In this document: in pieces, positions 1-12,045 of the stretch | Layout: each line of letters begins with the position of its first letter | Numbering within the stretch: position 1 is the first letter of the stretch | Assembly: GCA_015680685.1 (NCBI GenBank) | Contig: MNCI01012686.1 | Span: forward strand, 224,791 to 288,790 | Source: Gnetum montanum | Lineage: Eukaryota > Streptophyta > Gnetopsida > Gnetales > Gnetaceae | Length of the DNA stretch: 64,000 bases | Direction of reading: 5' to 3' | The notes under the pieces: model-generated | The model's database searches: none | The model's input: only the letters and a program-made list of their open reading frames with translations | Told to the model about the DNA's origin: nothing | Program-made: the position numbers and the translations under genes

Positions 1-1155
1 TCCTTTCTAAAATACATCTCAACTCACTATCTGTATGATCCTAGCTTGTGGTTTTATGTAACATAGAGTTATTTTCTCGAATTGGTGGTTTTAACATGTG
101 TGTTTTGTTTAATAAGTATGCATTACATTCAACCCCTTTGATGCCTATGAAAATTTTTAGGTGTGGCTATACAAGGGCATTAAGGGTAGGAGCCTACTTT
201 TGGGAGGACCCACTTGTATAATTATTGTAACTTGTACTTGTCTAACATAACTGCATCATCTTAAACCCTCCAAGTGCATAAATGATAAACTCAAAACCTT
301 CCCTTATCATATACCCAATCCATTCTATACCATGAATCTAATATCCCTTTTTCTTACATATTCCAAAGCTTTTAATGCTTATGATTTCATCTTCTAATGC
401 TACCGATGCCTAAATATGAATTCTCACTTACCCCAGAACTTTGGATTTTACAAGAAACCTTCAAGCCAATCAAAGAGCTTCATTTTCCCTGCTAAATGTC
501 CTCATAGAATGGATTTTCAACATCCCCAATATTGACTACTCAATATCAGGTGGGCGTCAATATTAGAAACCCAATATTGGGTCCATAACAATCTATAAAT
601 AGGACCCCCACAATGCTCAAAAAATTCATTATCATTAATTGAAGCTAGGGGACTTTTTGCATTTTTCTCTCTCAACTAAGAGCTCTATGCAACCAACTTC
701 CACACACAATATCTTGCTCCATACCACTCCAATTTTCATGGTTTGTGAACATATTTGATCCCAGAGCATTTAATTTAGTTGAGGAAGGGGATTTGTATGG
801 AAACCTTGCATTGATTTTTTTAAAAATTGCTATCACCCAAAAGGTATTATAAGGATAAGAATGTTAAAAACCTTAAGTATTTTAATAAATAATCAATCAT
901 ATGTATGCCAAAACCTCTAACTCTCTCACATAAGCGATCATAACCATCATTATAAGCCATACATAAGGAAAAAGAAGCCAATTGCAAAGGGTCATAATAG
1001 AAGCTAAGGCTTTTTGTGCATTTTTCTTGCTATTTATCTAACTTTGCAATCATATGAGTTAAGAACTTGATAGAACTAAGATCATGAGTAAGGTATAAAC
1101 TTGTTAATGATAAATGACAACACCTTATTAACACCAAATCCTCAATTGATTGTAG
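1..1155 (+). other. Element A: 3' noncoding region upstream of ORF3
   Basis: Internal noncoding part of a Tat/Athila-like Ty3 element whose 5' half lies outside the window. Positions about 90-250 hold a module also found at about 11506-11655 (B), 45960-46130 (C), 60340-60505 (E) and, shortened, 37830-37895 (D). Its core reads as an 'ACAAGGGCATTAAGGG' stretch followed by 'GGAGGACCCACTTG'. The same order of parts (module, promoter-like block, ORF3) occurs in element B, which is why I assign this stretch to a retroelement. I see no coding sequence here. Confidence 0.6.
524..606 (+). promoter_or_regulatory. Internal U3-like promoter block of element A
   Basis: Several copies of an AATATT-type palindromic motif (CCCAATATTGGG near 580) are followed by a plant-type TATA box, CTATAAATAGG, near 592-602. 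The LTR at 4107-4989 has the same arrangement: CCAATATTGGG motifs at about 4131-4160 and CTATAAATA at 4232-4240. The block lies upstream of ORF3, so it could have started an ORF3 transcript. That role is inferred; the motif resemblance is seen directly. Confidence 0.5.
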
Positions 1156-1158
1156 ATG
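1119..1158 (+). promoter_or_regulatory. Splice-acceptor-like site at ORF3 start (A)
   Basis: A branch-point-like TTATTAAC is followed about 20 nt later by GATTGTAG and directly by ATG at 1156. Elements C (46414), D (38103) and E (60981) have the same AG/ATG arrangement, and B has AG/ATT (12592). Conservation across diverged families argues for spliced expression of ORF3. Confidence 0.5.
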
Positions 1159-3930
1159 ATCCCAAAAAGAGGATGACAAGAAGGACCTTTGCAAGGTGCA
1201 AGCAAACGCTTAAGAGGTGGTAGGCGCCAAATAGGAGAATAAGGCCCACTAGCTGAGCATGAAGAATAGGAAGCCCAATCATTTAGCATTCATCAAGAGC
1301 CTCCTGCTACATGGTAGTCAGTCCAAGTTGAAGCTACAAAACCATAGGCTCCAATGCAAGGAAAATGCCTAACGTTGTTCCAAGAATGCCTCTAAGCCAT
1401 CTAAGAGTGATCCATGTTGACCATGATCATCATGGAAATGAACTTCAAGCCATTCATGGCATTTGTACCTGAGGCGATCACAACTCATCTTCAGGTGTTG
1501 CTACTATGGCATATCCTCTCTAAAAGTTGGGAATGATACCTTGATGAGATGTACCAATTTTAGCATAATAAGGAAGAAGGCACCACTGTCAACATTGGTA
1601 GATTCTCTATCTTTTTTTTAGTTAAGGCCATTGTAGAGGCTCTAAACATACCTAATGTGTAGGCCAAGGTTGCACATCTATCCACAAGGTCTAACATGAA
1701 AACCAAGAAACTATGGCTGAAGCAGGCATACAACAAAGAAAACAAAATATACAATGAGTTGACTCTAGAAGAGATGATTTACTTTAAAATCAGCACATAC
1801 CACCTCTTCCCAACTAAAGGGCTCAACATAATATCAACTTATGTGGCTAGAGGAACTACAATCTTGATGGGCAAATACAATGTCAATTTTGCCTAGTTGT
1901 ACTTCATGGAAATTCAAAGGTGGTTTTAGAAAATAAAGGCAAGGAAGTTGACACTTCAATTCCCTTTCCTAATTAGAAAACTGTGTAAGCATGCCAAAAT
2001 CCTAGGTTACACAAATGATGTTCCCAAAATGGCTCAGAACGCTTCTTTCTCTAAGTTGCTCAAACCATTAGCACTAAGGAAAGACCTTGGTGATGAACAA
2101 GAATAAGAACCAAGGAAGGAGCTGGAAAAAGAACCAAAAAAGGAGCCCAAGCAAGAACTAGTATAATGAGAAGAGCCACATGATCCACTACCACCATCAT
2201 AAGACTATAGGCCTACAATGAGCCATTTATAGAGAATAGCTGAAACTCTCAATTAAGGAAGCAGGGATGAATCCAACCTCTTCTAATTCATCAATGATGC
2301 TATCTAGCCTACAATTTCTATTGATCCATCAAGGAGGTAGATTTCTTTACAATCAAGAGGAGAAGCCTAATGGTTATAGCAAATCTTTGGAAATGCTGCA
2401 TCTTTTTAAGTGGTGCTTGAAATGGGAGAATGTGTCATAGTCATGGTCATGTAGCACTAAGATGTGGCAAGCACAACATAAGTTATCATAGACCACATTA
2501 AAGAATCCTTTAATATGCCCATTGTGCCCCTAGTAGACTTGACTAGAACTAGAGATGCACAAATGTTAGTTGAGACTTCATTGACTCCTGCAACTCATGA
2601 GGATGTGCTTGATAGATTACTACAGACTAGACAAGTTATGAAAAATTTGTTTAGCATTCCCAGTGATGTCATTGTAGTATAGTATACCCTCATTACCACA
2701 AAAGGAAAATTGGTCATCGTAGAGACTAGGGCAAAGCATGCAGAAGAAGCAAAAGTGCACAAATTGCAACAAGAGCTTCTCACCCTGGGAGCCAAAATAA
2801 GGGATCCTTTCCAATTCATTACACCTAACCAGTTGGAACAATTCCAAACAGAGTAGTTGGAACAATTAATTGAATAGAATAAAGCTATTGACAAAGAAAA
2901 GAAGAAAGCAATCTAGAATGCCTTAGCCTTCAAAGCCCAAGCATATGCCCATGTGAAGGCATTAACTGCTACAAAAGAGGAGAACAAGTAGCTTGCTGCT
3001 GATAATGCTAGGTTGACCACTATTAAGAAATAGAAAAACATTTTGGAAGAAAGTATCCACTAATTGAGGGAGCAATTAGTGAGGATCAACCAAGATAAAT
3101 ATAGATTGGCCAAAGAGAACCAAGTCCTCTCAATGGAGGAGGTGCATGCAATACACCAAAAATTTGCAATTGAGATAAGCACATGGAAAAACAAGGCCAA
3201 GAAGCATCAAAAGCTAAATGGGCACTTCCAAGATCAAATTGGCATGTATAAATAAATTAATTAAAAATAAATTTAGATGGCAAAGGCCTTCATCAATTCC
3301 ATGTCAGCATAGAATCTTGACTGGTAGTCCATGTTGGATAGCTATGCCCTAGTCCACCAAGTAGAAGTGAAGAACAAGGACCTACAAATTGAAGATTTGA
3401 AAGAGTACATGGCATTAGCTAACCTTCACTATGCTAACCTTTTCATGTTAATAATAGGTTGGCCCAGAAATGAGTTGGAATAACAAGTAGAAACCACTTA
3501 TGCCTTATATGAAAAAGAGTTTGCAGATAGAAAAAATGTTCTATAAAAACTCCATGTGGCAAGCTTATAATTAGAAAGAATTAAGGCTCACTACCATGGG
3601 CAAAGAGATGTAGCCTTAGACCTAGACAAGAGATTAAAAGATTATCATGAATTAAGAGAAAAGGCTAGAGCTTTCAAGGAGAAACAATGGCAATTTGTAG
3701 CATGGTATGTGAAAGCAAATCAAATGTTCCTATAGCTATTGTGTTTGTGGGTGTACCAATTCCAGCATACAACAACTCATCAGCCTAGATGGCACATGAC
3801 CCAAGAACAAAGGAGGATAAGTTGTAAGCACTCCTAAACTACTATAAATTTCAGAAGCCTAATGATAAAGGGAAGTGGCCAATGGAAGTGCCATCTCCTT
3901 TGGGAACTATTATTTTGGTGTTTTGGTATT
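1156..3930 (+). pseudogene. ORF3 of element A: plant-transposon-protein-like domain plus coiled coil, decayed
   Basis: One reading frame runs from the ATG at 1156 to about 3750, broken by many in-frame stops but with no frameshift until near the end. Most stops sit where Gln (CAA/CAG) or Arg (CGA) would be expected, as in the parallel copy in element B. The N-terminal 45 residues are basic and Gln/Pro-rich. Residues of about 90-270 resemble, from memory, the 'putative plant transposon protein' domain found in plant retroelements (segments near 1590-1660 and 1770-1910, including ISTYVARGTTILMGKYN). From about 2600 onward the protein is Lys/Glu/Gln-rich with long heptad-like helices (for example 3064-3255), suggesting a coiled coil. 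It lies downstream of pol, at the position of env-like ORFs, but I see no signal peptide or membrane anchor. Function unknown. Confidence 0.6.
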
Positions 3931-4106
3931 TTTTTTATTTTCTTATGATGTGTTCATTATTGTAAAACACCACTGCAACATGGAAAAGTCAATTTGTGGG
4001 TTTATTTAAGTTAATCAATAATCCCATACCTTCCCAATATTTTTTAAAGAACTTGTTCCTCATTTTTTTTAACTCGAGGATGAGTTTTCATTCAACCATG
4101 CAGGTA
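3931..4106 (+). other. Element A 3' untranslated region and decayed polypurine tract
   Basis: This stretch corresponds to the sequence before the 3' LTR in the other elements ('AACTCGAGGATGAGTTTTCA', then CATGCAGGTA just before the LTR). The usual tract in sister elements is CATGGGGGTA, so the A copy is mutated. Confidence 0.6.
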
Positions 4107-4989
4107 TGATGAGTCATGTTTTTCAGGGCCCCAATATTGGGTATCCAATATCAAAGTTGTGATGCTAGGTATCTAACATTAGGGCACAACCTTTGATGTT
4201 GGGGATTTGATATCATCCCTTCCATGCTAGCCTATAAATACGACACTTGGATGCACAGTTGAGAGATAGATTTGAATAGATTCAAATATATATTTTTATA
4301 GATTTCAAGTTTTGTTAGTTTCCAATGCATGCCTGCAGTGTGATGTTAAGTGATTGTTCAACATTCTTATTTGAGTGTGATGTACTTGGACACATTACAT
4401 GTTCAACAATAAAGATCGAGATTACTTCCATCATTGCAGCATCCACTTAGCTTTATTATTTCTTTTAATTGTTTAAACATTTCCTTTTTTCCTTAGTTAA
4501 TGTTATCATTCATTGCTCTTTATTATTTTTTTCATTAAATGAAATGAGTATGACTAATTGCAAGCACTTACATGTAATTACTTGTTACTCCAACAATGTA
4601 TCATTTGGTACACCTAGTAATGGTATGCTTGGTAATCCCAGTGGTAATTACGTGAAGTTCAAGGCATGTACAAAAGATTAGGAATGGATACTCATCACAC
4701 ATAGGCTAGTTTAGACTTTACTTTCCATTGTTAATTAAATTAAACAATTAATTTCTTTATTATCATTAGGAGTAGCCTAGGGCCAAACAACATCAAGAAT
4801 CATATGCCTCACTCTGGACTAAACCATACCTAACAAAGCTACCACTAGTCCAAGTGGGAAGATAGTAAACTGTAATCAAGGAATAACAATCTAGATGCAT
4901 AACTAGTCTCATCCATGGAATTCAACCAAATCATGCATGAATGCTTGTGATTCGTATGGCTGGGCGTAGGGGTACCTCATCGCTCATCA
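4107..4989 (+). repeat. LTR of element A (TGATGA...TCATCA)
   Basis: 883-bp LTR. It starts TGATGAGTCATG right after a polypurine-like tract and ends CGCTCATCA after the family-wide GGTACCTC motif. The U3 holds AATATTGGG and ATATC motifs, then a TATA box CTATAAATA at 4232-4240; AATAAAG lies near 4410. It reads as the 3' LTR of element A, because its U3 motifs match A's internal promoter rather than B's. The bases that follow are gag-like instead of a primer binding site, so the downstream junction is rearranged and I find no target duplication. Confidence 0.8.
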
Positions 4990-6780
4990 ACTATGATGAA
5001 GAATATGAAGAACACAAGCTAAGAAGAAATACAGAAAGGCATGAGAATAGAGAGAGGTATGAGCATCAAAGAGGTTACCACTACAACATAGTAGATGAAC
5101 CCTATGAGTGCGATTGGAAACTCAAAGTATGATCAATATATCGAAAGCTATTTATATCCCAACTAGGCACATAAGGAATAGCCATATCAAGTGGCTAGAC
5201 ATGAACAACATGCCTAGATTTGAGGGTGGATACAATGCAAATCCATAACACCACCTTCAAGAATTCCATGATGCATGTGCCCTAAAAAACATAGAAAGTG
5301 ATTGGCAAAAACTCAAGTTGTTCCCTAGAATACTTGTCAAAGAGGCTAAAAGCTGGTACAAGTCATTGGAACCAAAATTAATTAGAAGATGGAGTACCAT
5401 GCTTGATCTTTTTAATGACAAGTATCAAACCTACTCTTGAGTGTCATACCTTAGGAAAAAAATCCAAGGATGGAAGAAAGGTATCCATGAATCCCTTGAT
5501 GTAACAATGGGTAGGTACTATTCACTTCTATATAGGTGTCGAGGCCATCGATTTTCTCCAAGGAAGCAACTTAGGCACATCGTCAATGGGCTTAGAAACA
5601 AGACTAGAGAGACCCTTGGGGTTTATGCCCAAAGTTGATTATTAGAGATGTCTGCCCATCAAATCCAAAGACTTATTGATCAAGTGGCAAAGGAAGAAGG
5701 TGAATTAAAGAAAAGAGAATCAATAGAAGAGTACAATAGAGACCCATCCATTTGCAAAATGGATGTATGAATATGTGATCTGCAAGAGGAGGAAACCTTG
5801 GATGAGGTAGTATAGAAGAAAACATTACCTATTGAGAAATCTATAACTGATGTTGCAACAAAGGTGGAAAAGATGTGGGATTCAATAGATGAGAAGTTTG
5901 CAATAACTCTAAAAATTATGAAGAAGAGATCTAACCAGACCCTTATCAAAGGTAAGGAAAAGTAGAAGAAAAGAGACTTTGAACAAAAAGAAAGAGTAGC
6001 TTCAATGGCTAACTATTCGGGTACAAGCTCGAATGAGAAAGAAAGTTGTACTATGTGCCAATATGACCACCCTAAGGGGTGCTACCCTATTATGGCACAT
6101 TTGCAAGAAATGGGGGGATATACACTGAATCCAAGACTTGTCAAAAACTATATGCTTAGAAGGTTATCTTATCCTTAAGGTAACTACTGTCAAACCTTCT
6201 AACTAGCATACTATCCCAATGGAGTGTATCCATAGCCATAGGAGTAGTATCACCAACAATGGCAACAATTCCAATCTTGGATGATGCCACCACCATGACA
6301 ATAGTACCAATATAGGTAACTAGATCCATATGGATACTATGTTTAATATCCAATTTCTCCAAGTCATGCAGTAGATCAAGCTTCGTAATACTATCCACCT
6401 AAAAACCATAGACCTACACTTCCAAGGATACACTCTAATCCATAAATGCATCCGTAAACAATTGGCTCACTAAGTCAACATCCAAATCCTTTACCACCTA
6501 TGCCACCACATGTAATGTAGGCAGAACTTCCATCACAGCCATAATAAGAAAATGCAACTAGGGTAGTGGCCATGCAATAGGGGATAGTCATGCAAAAACC
6601 ACAATCTAGGAAAAGATCATTCTTCAAAACAAGTCCAAAGAAGGTTCGATGAATGGGAAACACATCTACTTCCACTCCATCCATATCCAATCCTCCTAGA
6701 AATAACACATTTCCATCATCATCAAATACAAACATGATAATTTTCATACTAATGCAAACCATTACTCACTAGATTAAGGT
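4990..6780 (+). pseudogene. Gag of element B (Tat/Athila-like), decayed
   Basis: Gag would form the particle that packages the element RNA. The conserved core follows about 5160 (the FHDACALKN segment near 5260, KLFPRILVKEAKSWY near 5310-5360, then YLRKKIQGWKKG and ETRETLGVYAQ at 5441-5638). A compact zinc knuckle CTMCQYDHPKGC lies near 6050-6085, and a Pro/Tyr/Gln-rich tail runs to about 6780. The first ~150 bp adjoin the LTR end directly with no PBS or leader. Stops are frequent and there is at least one frameshift between the N-terminal piece (to 5132) and the core. The same Gag is found in C, D and E. Confidence 0.75.
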
Positions 6781-7340
6781 AAGAGCACTTCATCAAAATG
6801 AAAAAATCTGGGAAGTCCCTTGATGTGCCCTCAATTAGTAGGATAAAAATCATGCAAGGGCCTACTCAATTCTAGTTCAAAAGTGAACTTGATATCACAA
6901 GATATGTATCAAGCCTAGAATCTACCACCATTGAAGAAAAGCAACATCCAACTAAAGTTTGCACATTAGTTGATCATAGTTCCACTAAGACAAGTGAATG
7001 ATGTGATCACCACCATCAATGGTTGGTCCTACCCTATCAATTTTCTGGTTATTCATGTAGGTAAAAGTAAGGAAGAATTCCCAATCATAATGGGAAGAGC
7101 TTAGCTTAGCACTATCAATGCTAAGCTTGGTATCTAAGATTTATCCTTGGAAATTTCCAAGGAAGATGAAGCAAGAATCATTCAAAGACATAGAGTTCCA
7201 TGCATCACATATAAGGATAATAGGTGCAATTGTGTGTAGAATATATGGACAATCAAATAAGAAGAGAATACAACATGAAACAAATGTGTCAAAGAAATGT
7301 ATGTGCAAAAGTACTTATATGTGGTAGCCACCCAACAAGA
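6780..7340 (+). pseudogene. Aspartic protease of element B, decayed
   Basis: Retropepsin-type protease that would cut the Gag-Pol polyprotein. Visible parts are NSSSKVNLISQDMY near 6880-6920, GWSYPINFLVIHVG near 7022-7065 and EFPIIMGRA near 7075-7102. The active-site triad D-S/T-G reads N-S-S here, so the catalytic Asp is not coded; element D has N-S-S as well. Several TAG/TAA stops interrupt the frame. It lies between Gag and RT as expected for Ty3/gypsy. Confidence 0.7.
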
Positions 7341-7399
7341 AGGCACCTAGTGATTGATTACAAACATGAAAATTGAATCAAATATATACATGGAAATAG

Positions 7400-8600
7400 T
7401 AAATCAAATCATAAGTGCCTACATAAGAGAAGATGATAAGCTAGAACAACTAAGAAGATCCCTACTCACACGAAGATCAAGAAGAAGAGGAAGAATGGGG
7501 ACAACTAGAGATCCTAAATCAAGTTGAGCTAGAACCGTTGGAGCTAAAGGCCCTACTGGCAATGCTTAAATATGCTTTCCTAAATAATAAAAATTTGATT
7601 ATAATCAACGCCAACCTAGATAAAGAGCAAAAGAACTAGTTGTTGAAAGTAATCAACAAGTGGCCAACAACATTCGTGTGGTCTTATGAGAAGATCATAG
7701 GAACTGATCCAAGAATTTGTCAATATTGGGTATATACTAATATAACAATAAAACCATGATGCCAACCACAAAGAAGGCTAAATCCAAAACTTAAAGAGGT
7801 AGTCAAGTAGGAGTTGGAAAAAATACTAAAGGCCATATTCCTATATCCCATTACAGATAGTGAATGGGTTAGTTCTTTGGTGATAGTTCCAAAGAAGGGA
7901 GGCAAGTGGTGAGTGTGCATTAACTTTTGATTGTTGAATTCTACCACATTCAAGGATCATTTTCCTCTGCCATTCATTGACCAAGTCCTAGATACTATTA
8001 CAAGACATGAGTACTATAGTTTTTTGTATGGGTACGATGGATATAACCATATATGCATCATGCCTAAGGACCAAGAGAAGACAATGTTCACCAATCCATG
8101 GGGAATTTTTGTCTACAAGTAGATGTCTTTTAGCCTTTGTAATGTGCCAGCCATCTTCCAGAGACTTGTACTTAGCATCTTTCAAAAATAAATAGGAAAT
8201 GGTGTTGAGGTATTCATGGATGACTTTTCAATGTATGGGCTGGATTTTAGAGAAGCACTAGACTATCTCAAGTAGGTGTTAAAGAGATGTATAGAGACTA
8301 ATCTAAAGCTTAATTGGTAGAAAAGCTATCTCATGGTCTAGGATGAGATCATCTTAGAGCATAGAGTTTCATAGAAAGGAATAGAGATGAATCCTAACAA
8401 ATTTTGAGTCATATAGAATATTACCCAAAGGTCCCAAACCATTAAGGATGTTTGATCATTCTTAGGCCACACGAGGTATTACAGAAGGTTCATAGAAAAC
8501 TTTTCAAAGACTAAAAAACCACTAGTTGAATTAACTAAGAAGGATGCATCCTTTCAGTGGATGGAGTCATTTGAAAAGGCCTTTGAACCTTGAAATAGAA
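7400..8600 (+). pseudogene. Reverse transcriptase of element B, decayed
   Basis: A connector with TFVWSYEKI near 7675 leads to the RT core: SEWVSSLVIVPKKGGKW near 7862-7910, a FPLPFIDQVLD segment near 7960-7995, FTNPWGIFVYK near 8090-8120 and EVFMDDFSMYG near 8208-8240. The Ty3-type Y/F-x-D-D box is present as FMDD. The stretch GHTRYYRRFIENFSK near 8467-8510 matches the RT-RNase H junction. Stops fall where Arg and Gln are expected and the frame shifts at least once. It is clearly non-functional. Confidence 0.85.
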
Positions 8601-9020
8601 GCTGATTGAGATACCAATCCTACAAGCTTTGGATTGGTCCAAGCCTTTTCATATTATGATAAATGCTTCAAACTATGCATTAGGCATGATACTAGCATAA
8701 CTAGATGACCAAAAGAGGACATATTATATCCATTATACTAACAAAAACATCATTGAGGCATAATTAAATTACACCACAATGGAAAAGGAGCTAATGGCAA
8801 TGGTGTATGCACTTAAAAAGTTCAAATATTACATGCTCAGGTACCCAATCTTCATCCACACTAATCACAATGCCATCCATTTTCTTATGAACAAACCAAT
8901 GATTAGTCCGAAAGTGATTAGATGGTTCATTATCTTGCAAGAATTTGACATAAATATGATCAACAAGAAGGGTATAGAAAATATTATAGTTGATCACTTA
9001 TCGACACTCAAATGGAATTC
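8600..9020 (+). pseudogene. RNase H of element B, decayed
   Basis: Ty3-type RNase H following RT. Visible segments are PFHIMINASNYALGMILA near 8650-8700 and TTMEKELMAMVYALKKFKYY near 8776-8835, then HTNHNAIHFLMNK and a RWFIILQEFDI-like stretch to about 8960, closed by IIVDHLSTL near 8985-9010. The first catalytic Asp is replaced (ASN in place of ASD), so the domain would be inactive even without the stops. Confidence 0.8.
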
Positions 9021-9239
9021 CCAAGACCATACAGAACCTCTATCGAACCAATTCCCTAACAAACATTTATTTATTAAAACTGTGATGGCTATTGACTCAA
9101 CATGCATATCATGGATAAATAATTATCTAAATTATTTGAAAACACAAGAATTTCTTGGTGAATGGAGTAAAAAAGAGAGAGAGCAATTCCTTCACAAAGT
9201 GAAAAGATACATGGAAATAAATGAAAACCTTTACAAGAT

Positions 9240-10345
9240 CTATGTAGATGGATTAGTCTAGTGACACATACTAGAATGTGATTAACTATGGATCCTATAA
9301 GATGTTCATGAAGGCCCATGTGGTGGCCATTATGCAAGATGTCATATGGCATTAAAACTAATGATGGTAAGCTACATTTGGCCTACCTTATTCTAGGATG
9401 CCCATGCATTTACATAATCTTGTGAGAGATGCCAAGAAGATGGAGGAATAATGGCCAAAAATGAAGGACCGTAGCATTGGATACAGCCATTGGAACCATT
9501 CGATATATGGGAAATTGATTTTATGGGCCCCATCACACTAACATAAAATGGAAGGCTTATATAATTGTGATCATGCATTACTACACCAAGTGGGTAAAGG
9601 TTGTAGCTGTCAAGGATTTTATAGCCAAAATAGCTATCAAGTTTTTTCAACAAGATGTGAGGAATCAGTTTGGAGTCCCAAAAATTCTTATTTTGGATAA
9701 TAGAACTCATTTTAACAATGCTAATTTCAAAAATCTCATGCAACATCTTGGGGTAAACCATAAGTTAACCACATCATATCATCTCCGAGCTAATGGTCAA
9801 GTAGAAGTGACTAGGACTATTAGTAGATTTAGGAAGGATTGGAGCACCAAGATGAATGATGCTCTATGGGCCTACTAAATAACATGTAAATTACCCATCA
9901 GTTATTTATCCTATGAGCTAGTCTATGGTAAGTTACCCATACTATCGATCTAAGAAGAGCTTCAAACTCTAGCTACTATTAGCCAACTTGACCTAAACTT
10001 AATCTTTGCTCAATGAAAATGCCTAATGAATTTTAATCTATTAGAACTCATGAGAAATGAGATCCATAAGATCTACTCCAAGCATAGGCATGATGCTCAA
10101 ATAAGGCAAGTATAAATACAGCCAAGTGATAAGGTCCTTTGTTATAACCCCAATTATGTCCAACAAAAGATCAAGTTCCAAATGCTTTGGGAGGGACTCT
10201 ATATCATTCAGGCAACTTGCCCTTCAAGTGTCATGCATGTTTACCATCCATCCAACCCACATAAGCTCATACTAGTAAATATCTAACAAGTCAAACCATA
10301 CCACCAATATCCCAATTCCACCAAAGATTTTGTCCAATCTACCCA
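9240..10345 (+). pseudogene. Integrase of element B, decayed
   Basis: DDE integrase that would insert the cDNA into the genome. An HHCC zinc-binding region is visible (DVHEGPCGGHYA near 9300-9335 and SCERCQ near 9420). The core has all three acidic residues: DFMGP near 9520, LDNRTHFNN near 9695-9720 and NGQVEV near 9795-9810. The C-terminal domain runs to about 10345, with WEGLYIIQATCPSS near 10190-10230. Stops and frameshifts are present around 9470-9560 and after 9878. Confidence 0.82.
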
Positions 10346-11934
10346 TTTGTCCTCTACTTGTTCCCCCTTCCAATTGACAAATATTGACCGTAGTCATGGG
10401 GTTTTCCACTAGGAGATGTAGGTACCTCTGAAATATTCCACTTTCTTATTACTTTTTCTATTTTCTTGATATATTTTCCTTTTCTTTTATACTTTTCATT
10501 TCTTAAATTTTTTTGATATTCTTTGACATTTTCTAATTCTCTAATAATATTTTATTCTTTTTATTTTTCTAATTTTCAATATCTTTTATATTTTTTCATG
10601 ATTTTTTTCTCATTTTACTTGAACATATTTCTATCAATTTTCCAATAAAACAAATCAAATAAGGCAAGATATAGTTTCCAATAAAGTGAAGATTTTTCTA
10701 TGTTACTAATCATGAGGAAACGATTATCTATATAGTGAGACCATAACATCCATCCACCCATTCCAATAATAAGAGGTTCTTACCATGGCCATAATGATAT
10801 TCTTTCCATAATAAAACTAAGAATAAACTTGTGATCATTATGCCTAGACTAAAAAGTGAAGAACCAAGTGGAAATGCAAAGGGTGTAACATTAAGGAATT
10901 TGTGGATTCTCTTAGATTTCTACTGTGAGTTCTATCCTATTACTAAGGTGTATTATATCCTTGTAGATCTAACAAAAAAATGGGAGTAAGAGTAGAATAA
11001 GTGTTACCTTACCATGCCACTGTAAAGACATGTTGCCCATGCCTAAAGGTAGTCCTCTAGTAAGGTTGACATAGCAAAAAAAATATAGAATCCATGCACA
11101 AGAATAAATTTCTAAGTGTCCCATTGAAAAGACATGTTACCCATTCCTAAAGGTAGGCAGCTTCTCAGAAATCTAAAAAACAAAAAGTGCAATGAATAAA
11201 CTCCTCCCTTGGACATTATGCGAAGTGGTAGTACTCTTGGTAATAGTGGTAGTCTTGTGGTTGTGAATCCAAGAGATGAGACAAATGTGATGTTGTTAGA
11301 TAGTGGTCTAGACTTGGTTTGAATCTTGGAATGAAGGGCTAATGATTACTTTAACCATCAATAACATACAAGGATTCATTATGCCTATGGTAAGACACCT
11401 CACATCCTAAGTTTCCTAATCCTTTCTACAATCCTTCTTACCTTCCTATATAGTTAATCATAACTTGTGGTTTTGTGTAATATAGTGATATTTTCCCAAT
11501 CTAGTGACACTAATATGTGTGTTTTACTAAACAGGTATGTCTTACATTCAACTCCTTGAGTGCCTAAGGACACTTTTAGGCATGGTTATACAAGGGAACT
11601 AAGGGCTAAAGCTTGCTTTAGGGAGGATCCACTTGGATTACCCTTGTATTTCAAACTTCACAAGAAATTCCACATCATCTTTTGCCTTCTAGGATCATCC
11701 AAAGCTCTAATAAATGCTTCCCTTACTTTGAAAATTTTTCAATGAAACTACAACCCTTCATTCATCTTGTATATGCGTAATCAACTTTCATAGCCCGAAA
11801 TTCCTTCTTTATGAACTTTCAGTGCCTGATTTTTACAACTTGAGCATCATGGCTATTCTAAGATCCCTTGGAAATGTTTTCCATCTTCCTATCATTTATT
11901 TTGACTCATTTTTTCCATTAGAAAATGCTCATGG
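10346..11934 (+). other. Element B: noncoding region between integrase and ORF3 promoter
   Basis: It begins with a CATGGGG tract (10395-10402) just past integrase, equivalent to the CATGGGGGAGATG tracts of D and E. A T-rich stretch follows at about 10430-10640. A conserved noncoding motif (GGGTGTAACATTAAGG near 10881) is shared with C, D and E, and the module shared with element A sits at about 11506-11655. No coding sequence is visible. Confidence 0.6.
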
Positions 11935-12045
11935 AAATTGAAACTTTTCAAGGTGATGTCATTGATGCGACATATGAGCCCCTCATACATCATTGATACA
12001 ATGTCAAAACAATGATGTCACACCAAAAAACTGCTATATATAGGT
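11935..12045 (+). promoter_or_regulatory. Internal U3-like promoter block of element B
   Basis: Repeated GATGTCA and ATCATTGATAC motifs are followed by a TATA box, GCTATATATAGG, at about 12033-12044. The split LTR at 31913-31970 carries the same motif set, GATGTCATTGATACGATG, with a TATA-like CTTTAAATAC at 31988-31997. This block therefore looks like a copy of the LTR promoter of B's own family, placed upstream of ORF3. Confidence 0.5.

Noticed and set aside
1156-3930. ORF3 as an envelope gene because of its position after integrase
   Set aside because: No signal peptide, membrane segment or Cys-rich ectodomain; it is charged and coiled-coil-rich.
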